Part shown: one piece after another, positions 59,101 through 64,000 of the stretch
How the letters are laid out: each line of letters starts with the position of its first letter
How positions within the stretch are numbered: the stretch's first letter is position 1
Assembly (NCBI GenBank): GCA_037693485.1
Contig: CM075344.1
Coordinates: 73,279,501 to 73,343,500 of the forward strand
DNA length: 64,000 nt
DNA from: Kitagawia praeruptora
Taxonomy: Eukaryota; Streptophyta; Magnoliopsida; Apiales; Apiaceae
Direction: 5' to 3'
The notes under the pieces: generated by a model
Databases searched by the model: none
What the model saw: only the letters and a program-made list of their open reading frames with translations
What the model was told of the DNA's origin: nothing
Position numbers and translations under genes: made by a program

Positions 59101-60592
59101 AATCATCTAAAAGATGATGACCACCAATTGTTGAGTGGGGCTTCTCCAAGAATTTTAAAGATGGAGAATCAGGAATTGATGTAGATATCATATCCACATC
59201 CAGAGATGGAGTTGGTGATGGTGGATTAAAATGTGTATCGATTTGAAGGTTAAGATCATGGGGTTTTGACTCCACATTTATTGAAGTCACATCAAACTGA
59301 ATTTGAGAAGGTACAGTTTGCTGTACTATGTGTGCACCCTGTGATTCCCCAATGGTTTTGGACTTTACTCTTCTACCATAGGTTTTTGAGTGAGAGCTAT
59401 ATGTGTCTCTTGCCCTTTTGTGCAGTGTTCCTGGAATGGAACTAAAATCAGTAGTCACACCCTGTTGAGAGGATGTAACTAGAATTTGGCTTGAAGGTTC
59501 ATTAACAGTCTTTTGAGAGACTGAAATGTTTGTTGCACCTGCCTCACCTTCCTTATCCTTAGGGCTTCTTTGATGTTCACCCTGTCCCTCACCACTCACT
59601 ACCACCTTCACACTCCCCTCAAGAGTTTTGGTAGTTTTTGCAACAGGTGCCTTTTGAGAGACACCTGAGGTTTGTCTTTTAGATTGTGGTTTTGAGACTT
59701 TGGATTTAGTCACTTGGGTAGGAGCCTGTTTGGTCACAACTACAGACTCCATTGTGACAGTGGAAGGCAAAGAAATTTGGGTAGAGATAGGAGTAATAAG
59801 ATTAGAAGCTACCTGAACAATTGGTGGATAAACCAATTGCACTCTTGCATTCAGATTCATTCGAATCAAGTCACTGAGGACTCTCTTCTCCTGTACAAAA
59901 CAACTGAACTTGCTATCCGGGTTAGAGAGGGATAGCTCATTCTCTGACATATGCAGGCCTAAGAGCATCAAAAATCTAGCAAAGTAGATATTTTTGCCCA
60001 TAGTTTCTTTGTTACCTAATTTAGCTGCTATTTCATACATTACTAGTGTGCCAAAGTTGAAGTATTTATCAGTTAAAAGCATACAAAGCATCACTAGCAT
60101 GGTTTTAGTAACAGCATCAAAATTACTGATTTTACCAGAAAAAGTTTTAATGAAAGCATCACACAGATAACTCCATTCTTTAACCATACCCTTCCTAACA
60201 ATTTTGCCTAAATTGACAGTACTAAATACATATCCACTTGAGTTTAGCATGGTAACTATTTCAGCATCGGTTGGAAATGATGTACAATTATTTTCAGGTA
60301 ATTTTAAACATGCAGTAAAGACATCAGAATTAGCCACATAATTTTTACCCTTAAGAGAAAAAGAGATAGTTTCATCAGTACCATTAAATTCAGCCGATGT
60401 CCACATTTCCTCAATTACTTCATGAATGAGGGGTGTGGTGGTAGTCATAGCATATGACAGTTTGCATTTCTTCACAAAATTCATCATGGTGTGATAAACT
60501 TCTGGAGCGTTCGCTGTGTCAACAAAGGCTGCGAAATTGTTCTTCTCATAGGTAAACCCAGTGGAAGACATCATCTTGACAATAGGCGCCAT
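56192..60592 (-). CDS. Intact post-pol extra ORF of Sirevirus element 2, 1466 aa
   Basis: An uninterrupted frame of 1466 codons, starting MAPIVKMMSSTGF. The N-terminal ~270 residues are collinear with the element 1 extra ORF: NLGK (127-130), KEWSY (138-142), and FNFGTLVMYEIAAKLG (178-193) matching IDVGQIILQELYGRLG. The N-terminus resembles a domain I recall from long post-pol ORFs of asterid repeats (ALTxNPxIY...QFW type). Residues ~270-620 are Ser/Thr/Pro-rich. An acidic patch lies at ~765-780 (SDDSQSSDGEEINEEE), coiled-coil helices at ~830-930, a basic cluster (KPKRRKAKTKR) at ~1200, and an aromatic, basic C-terminal domain at ~1330-1466 (FVYKGGSQRTWPLQKVLG). No signal peptide or clear membrane helix is seen, so an envelope role is doubtful. 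It is out of frame with pol and 510 bp after it. The function is unknown; a structural or nucleic-acid-binding accessory protein is one guess. Confidence 0.8.
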   Translation of the reverse strand: MAPIVKMMSSTGFTYEKNNFAAFVDTANAPEVYHTMMNFVKKCKLSYAMTTTTPLIHEVIEEMWTSAEFNGTDETISFSLKGKNYVANSDVFTACLKLPENNCTSFPTDAEIVTMLNSSGYVFSTVNLGKIVRKGMVKEWSYLCDAFIKTFSGKISNFDAVTKTMLVMLCMLLTDKYFNFGTLVMYEIAAKLGNKETMGKNIYFARFLMLLGLHMSENELSLSNPDSKFSCFVQEKRVLSDLIRMNLNARVQLVYPPIVQVASNLITPISTQISLPSTVTMESVVVTKQAPTQVTKSKVSKPQSKRQTSGVSQKAPVAKTTKTLEGSVKVVVSGEGQGEHQRSPKDKEGEAGATNISVSQKTVNEPSSQILVTSSQQGVTTDFSSIPGTLHKRARDTYSSHSKTYGRRVKSKTIGESQGAHIVQQTVPSQIQFDVTSINVESKPHDLNLQIDTHFNPPSPTPSLDVDMISTSIPDSPSLKFLEKPHSTIGGHHLLDDLLGHQSSIPEFTTLSVASSLKSITTDSVLVFTSMDTLFPSSMDILHPLTGVSPSTDVSTTNHPLTTITTTLTDTLYPLTTLSTTAKCDIPMSTVEEFVVVETLLGMREGSERLPCEQAKGEKNNERLTISSGQAKGEQESSTLVGEGEGVRGVSQGESLMQEKRDERREGTTGEIRQEDSAIASELMEVNEASKEMEFRQEYQSIIDSISLDPETFTHPVPAYQVMAQQGNVEAEEAMHLVHTSESLQRAKEAFQTLSPSTGSEDFGSDDSQSSDGEEINEEETLEWMFTNATELRDLNVEIMKQYHSAKAEHQTAEPQRKTVLEQVMASLKLQKMQTVIQRTQQEEVKTAIRDMKIELDARIEALAPTTTQKVLTSKLLKEDSLAKSVQLLSSRVDSMESQMQTIIANQSKQTQLLEMLLAASSPTLDANKKGEKMGTSKEEAATSSGQIQATSSKIAQIEGEQQPIVVVNPTDFEIKASPVKKQVALPEIQSLEEISDGERQSRIEALKKINKETSERILKTERMINESIASSLFLNAQSSAPTISTTIMKVLTPKIMAPTFYDAEPSYVKEFESTIKTRAYSPPKENGKNKLQLDYPFPKDDEEKLMGKTIMEFKVQTNKSIRDWMAVIIRNGKVLNISNSHPRFVEAKREEVSRIQREAHPSTENQHENSDEKQARLAQELMDEVEVEMKEPEEVPKTKPKRRKAKTKRVLSPKPFPEKETTGSSVSISAIVIDPTVNFHGDPIMPKEEPMNFDSIEVPSFLLNPKQKKRAPKKQLSKGPVQVARVPAIVKQPILENKEDFIYQAEIEEYSGMNLYLDELSEVRGIDKYKNQPERLVFVYKGGSQRTWPLQKVLGENYHTLTKVFSAFKRHTGFSETARREIISRIEEIRREWNSPSSLPKKMKIPYNGQKIHIQPFWMMEFRDEEGTRRFFRLEDQLSKASSYYLRWLQLKLNPKVVEEDTFYR

Positions 60593-61101
60593 TGAAGTGT
60601 TTGAACTTTTATTGCAGAGAGAGTTTTAGTGAAGAAGATGCAGTTAACTTATGAGATTCTTGAAAATGAATAAAGGTGAGATGTGAGAGCACAAGACAGC
60701 CTTTTATATTTTCCACGAATTAAAAATGAAATAATTAAAAGTAATTACCCCATTGGACAAAAGTAACTGTCAGATAATAAATGAAAAGAAAAGAAGTACA
60801 GCCGTGACTAATTATACACGTTTACCAACGGCTATAAAAAAAAATATGTATATCAACGGATAAATATTGGACGGTTGAGAAAACAGTTTATCCATTGATG
60901 ACGTGGACAACCTGTTATCCGTTGACATACGAAAATCTAGTAATGTGTTTATACTACCAACGGATAAAAGGATATCCGTTGATAAGAAAATTTTGCCTTA
61001 AACAAAATTTCTGCTAAGAGTTTTTCTGAGAGTTTTTAATTCTCAAGTAAATCAAAACACATTTCTAGCTGCAATACAGTATGATTAGATATCACTAGGA
61101 A
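60593..61101 (-). promoter_or_regulatory. Spacer with motif array and TATA box ahead of the extra ORF, element 2
   Basis: 60855-60985 has TCAACGGATA, TTATCCATTGATG, TTATCCGTTGACA, CCAACGGATA and ATATCCGTTGATA, the same motif as the LTR U3. About 150-280 bp further toward the ORF lies a TATA box, TATAAAAG (60701-60708, minus), then a start-like CTCACATC and a ~110-base stretch to the ATG. The order (motif cluster, TATA, start) mirrors the LTR promoter. Confidence 0.55.
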
Positions 61102-63999
61102 TTATGAAAAATTAAGCATACCTAGTTCACCTACCAACCTTGTGAATGAGGATTCATCAAGAGGCTTGGTGAAGATATCTGCAAGCTGCATTTCACTTGG
61201 CACAAAGTGCATTTCTACTGTACCATTCATCACATGCTCTCTAATGAAGTGGTATTTGATGTCAATATGCTTGGTTCTCGAATGTTGCACCGGATTCTCT
61301 GTGATGGCAATAGCACTAGTGTTGTCACAGAAAATTGGAATCTTCTCAATTTTTAGACCATAGTCAATAAGTTGATTTTTCATCCAAAGAATCTGTGCAT
61401 AACAACTTCCAGCAGCAATGTACTTAGCTTCAGCTGTAGAAGTGGAGACTGAGTTCTGTTTCTTACTGAACCATGACACAAGACTGTTCCCTAGAAATTG
61501 ACAGGAGCCTGTAGTACTTTTCCTATCAATTCTGCAACCTGCATAGTCTGCATCTGAATAGCCAATTAGATCAAAACCAGAATCTCTTGGGTACCAAATG
61601 CCAAGGTTTGGTGTTCCCTTGAGATACCTGAAAATTCTCTTAATAGCAATTAAGTGAGACTCTCTAGGATCAGCTTGAAATCTAGCACATAGACAAGTGG
61701 AAAACATTATATCAGGTCTACTAGCTGTTAGATATAGAAGTGAGCCTACCATGCCTCTATAGCTTGAGATGTCCACAGATTTTTCCTTAGTATTCAACTC
61801 AAGCTTAGTTGCAGTGGCCATAGGTGTTTTTGCAGAGCCACAATCCATTAAGTCAAATTTCTTTAAAAGATCATAAATATATTTTGTTTGACTTATGAAA
61901 ATTCCCTCATTGACTTGCCTTACTTGTAAACCAAGAAAGTAAGTTAATTCACCCATCATGCTCATTTCATACCTACTTTGCATAAGTTTGGCAAACCTTT
62001 TGCAAAGCTTCTCATCTGTAGACCCAAAAATAATATCATCTACATAGATTTGAACAAGTATTGAAGAACCATTGACATTTCTATGAAATAAGGTTTTATC
62101 TACTGTACCTCTAGTGAAGTGATTCTCCAAAAGAAATTGAGATAAAGTGTCATACCATGCTCTTGGTGCTTGCTTCAAACCATAAAGTGCTTTTAAGAGA
62201 AGATATACATATTCTGGAAATTCTGGATCTTCAAAGCCAGGAGGTTGATGGACATATACCTCTTCTTCCAATTACCCATTTAGAAAGGCACTTTTGACAT
62301 CCATCTGATAGACTTTGAAATTGGCATGTGCTGCATAGGCTAGGAAAATTCTAATTGCCTCAAGTCTTGCCACTGGAGCAAAAGTTTCATCAAAATCTAT
62401 TCCTTCTTCTTGAGAATAGCCCTTTGCCACTAATCTAGCTTTATTCCTCACAATTATGCCATTTTCATCAGTCTTATTCTTGAGAACCCATTTGGTACCT
62501 ATGATACCTCTATCATCAGGTTTGGGCACAAGCTTCCATACTTTATTTCTCTCAAATTGGTTTAGCTCTTCTTGCATTGCTAAGACCCAATCTGGATCTA
62601 GAAGGGCATCTTCCACTTTCTTAGGTTCCTCTTGAGACAGGAAACTACTGTATAGGGATTCTTCTTGTGTGGCCCTCCTAGTTTGGACTCTTGAGTTTGA
62701 GTCACCAATGATTAATTCAAAAGGATGATCTCTGGTCCATTTTCTTGAAGGTGGAAGGTTTGATCTAGACGAGGTTGCTTCATCTAAGTGAGCATGATCT
62801 TGTTGATTGATCACTGAGTTTTGACTTTAAGAAACTCCCCCTGAGTTTGTTATCCTTGAGGAGTTATGAAGTTGACTGTCAACAGATGCATCATTTTGTC
62901 TATCAATGGATGCTCCATTTTGCCTGTCGACGGATACATGAGAATGCCTGTCAACGGATGCATCTGATGCTCTAGTATGACTGTCAACGGATGCTTCATT
63001 TCCAGTGTTAGCATCACTTCTAGTTGGACCAACAACTCTAGGTGAATTTCCAAGGTCATGATCTTCATTTTCCTCATCATCATCAATGTACATTCTTCCT
63101 TCTACCTCATTTTCAAATCTCAACTTTTCATGGAAGCCTTCATCATTTAGACCTAGAATCTTTTGATCATCAAACACAACATGTAAAGATTCCATAACAA
63201 TGTTGGTTCTTAGATTGTAGACTCTATAGGCTTTCCCTGCTGCATATCCAACAAAGATAGCTTCATCTGCCTTTGCTTCAAATTTGCCCAAGTTATCTCC
63301 ATGATTTCTTAGCACAAAACACTTACATCCAAAGACATGAAGAAAAGCTAACGTTGGTTTCTTGTTGGTAAATAACTGATAAGGAGTCATTCCTCTAGCT
63401 TGATTGATCAAGGAAATATTCTGAGTGAAGCAGGCAGTGCTGACAGCTTCAGCCCAGAAATATGTTGGCAATCTTGATTCACTTAACATTGTTCTAGCTG
63501 CTTCAATGAGAGTTCTATTTTTCCTTTCAACAACCCCATTTTGTTGAGGTGTTCTAGCAGCAGAAAACTCATGGACACCATTCTCTTCACAGAAAATCTT
63601 CATTGTGGAATTTTTGAATTCAGTGCCATTGTCACTCCTGATTCTTTGTACTGTTACTTCAGAACCATTGTTTACTAGTCTGAGATGATTGATGATGATT
63701 TCACTTGCACAATCTTTGGAGTGCAGAAAGAAGGTCCATGTAAACTTAGAAAAATCATCCACAATCACCAGGCAGTATTTCTTCTTTGAAATGGACATGA
63801 CATTTACTGGACCAAATAAGTCCATATGCAGCAATTGAAGGGGCTTAACAATGGATGACTCTGTCTTGCTCTTGAAGGATGATTTCTTTTGCTTCCCTAA
63901 TTGGCAGGCATCACACAATCCATCCTTGATGAACTCCAATTGAGGGATTCCTCTAGCAAGATCCTTTCTTACCAAATTATTCATAACTTTAAAATTCAA
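61102..63999 (-). pseudogene. Pol of Sirevirus element 2, two in-frame stops, 5' part outside window
   Basis: From the right edge: integrase knuckle tail CDACQLGKQKK; integrase core with LLHMDLFGP, IRSDNGTEF and an intact catalytic NGVVERKNRT; a C-terminal linker with a repeated SVDRQ/SVDSH peptide (~62880-62995). RT is split by TAA in the NG|LEEEVYV region (62272-62274). YVDDIIFGS (~62019-62045) is intact. RNase H has GYSDADYAG, but STAEAKY where element 1 has STAEAEY, so an acidic residue is lost. The first stop, TAA at 62827-62829, lies in the linker. All parts are in one frame, so only these two point changes break the ORF. A product would need read-through. Confidence 0.85.
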
Positions 64000-64000
64000 A

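Larger units (their letters stand above)
54971..64000 (-). mobile_element. Sirevirus-type Ty1/copia element 2 (runs off the right edge)
   Basis: Minus strand. Visible: the complete 3' LTR, polypurine tract, a long intact extra ORF, a spacer with promoter-like features, and pol from RNase H back to the integrase knuckle. Protease, gag, primer site and 5' LTR are outside the window. Pol is clearly related to that of element 1 but belongs to a different family: the LTRs share only the G-rich start (GGGGGGTTGAATAC / GGGGGGTGAATG). Confidence 0.85.

Noticed and set aside
42455..62000. Plus-strand frames opposite the Sirevirus ORFs (for example 42455-42712, 46461-46712, 58521-58706)
   Set aside because: Antisense shadows of longer minus-strand coding sequence with recognised domains.
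1..64000. tRNA, rRNA or organelle-derived segments
   Set aside because: No cloverleaf or rRNA core was seen. The TGGTATCAGAG strings are primer-binding sites next to LTRs, not tRNA genes.

Overview
This window is eukaryotic nuclear DNA from a flowering plant, most likely a eudicot with a large, repeat-rich genome. It is AT-rich and carries no confident host gene. Almost all of it is retrotransposon: Sirevirus-type Ty1/copia elements with tRNA-iMet primer sites, a Tekay/Del-like Ty3/gypsy element with ~5 kb LTRs, a Tat-like non-coding LTR element, a TRIM, a Stowaway MITE and a Helitron end. The post-pol ORF resembles proteins I recall from asterid repeats, but I cannot name the species.

Layout. 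1-2680: AT-rich DNA with a Stowaway MITE (236-478) and a weak hint of a leftward promoter and first exon (1231-1445). 2683-3229: a complete miniature TRIM, followed by a decayed copia RT fragment (~3390-3870). 3871-17812: a nested stack. A truncated LTR-like repeat (family A) is split by a solo copia LTR, and that LTR is split by an 11.86 kb Tat-like element (4413-16273) full of tandem repeats and with no coding capacity. 17813-18658: AT-rich, palindromic and microsatellite DNA. 18659-19856: a Sirevirus solo LTR with a perfect TSD (TTTAA). 20097-39812: a second family A copy (TSD GTATC) carrying two insertions, a 2.4 kb gypsy solo LTR (20141-22525) and a 15.5 kb Tekay-like element (23121-38652, TSD ATTGA).

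40043-51182: Sirevirus element 1 on the minus strand, with gag, pol and an extra post-pol ORF all interrupted and its 3' LTR truncated. 51183-54970: older debris, including a copia integrase fragment and a Helitron 3' terminus. 54971-64000: Sirevirus element 2 on the minus strand, running off the right edge. Its 3' LTR is complete, its post-pol ORF is intact (1466 codons) and its pol is broken by two in-frame stops.

The most interesting signal is in the two Sirevirus elements. Their post-pol ORFs share a collinear N-terminal domain. Each ORF lies behind a spacer that repeats the same short element-specific motif found in that element's LTR (ATCCGTTGAT type in element 2, TATTCGAGAACTC type in element 1). 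In element 2 the spacer array is followed by a good TATA box, in the same order as in the LTR. This suggests an LTR-like promoter module driving the extra ORF. In element 2 the motif also occurs inside the coding sequence of pol and of the extra ORF. A second theme is that the Tat-like and Tekay-like elements have nearly identical LTR pairs but no usable genes, so both were probably mobilised in trans.
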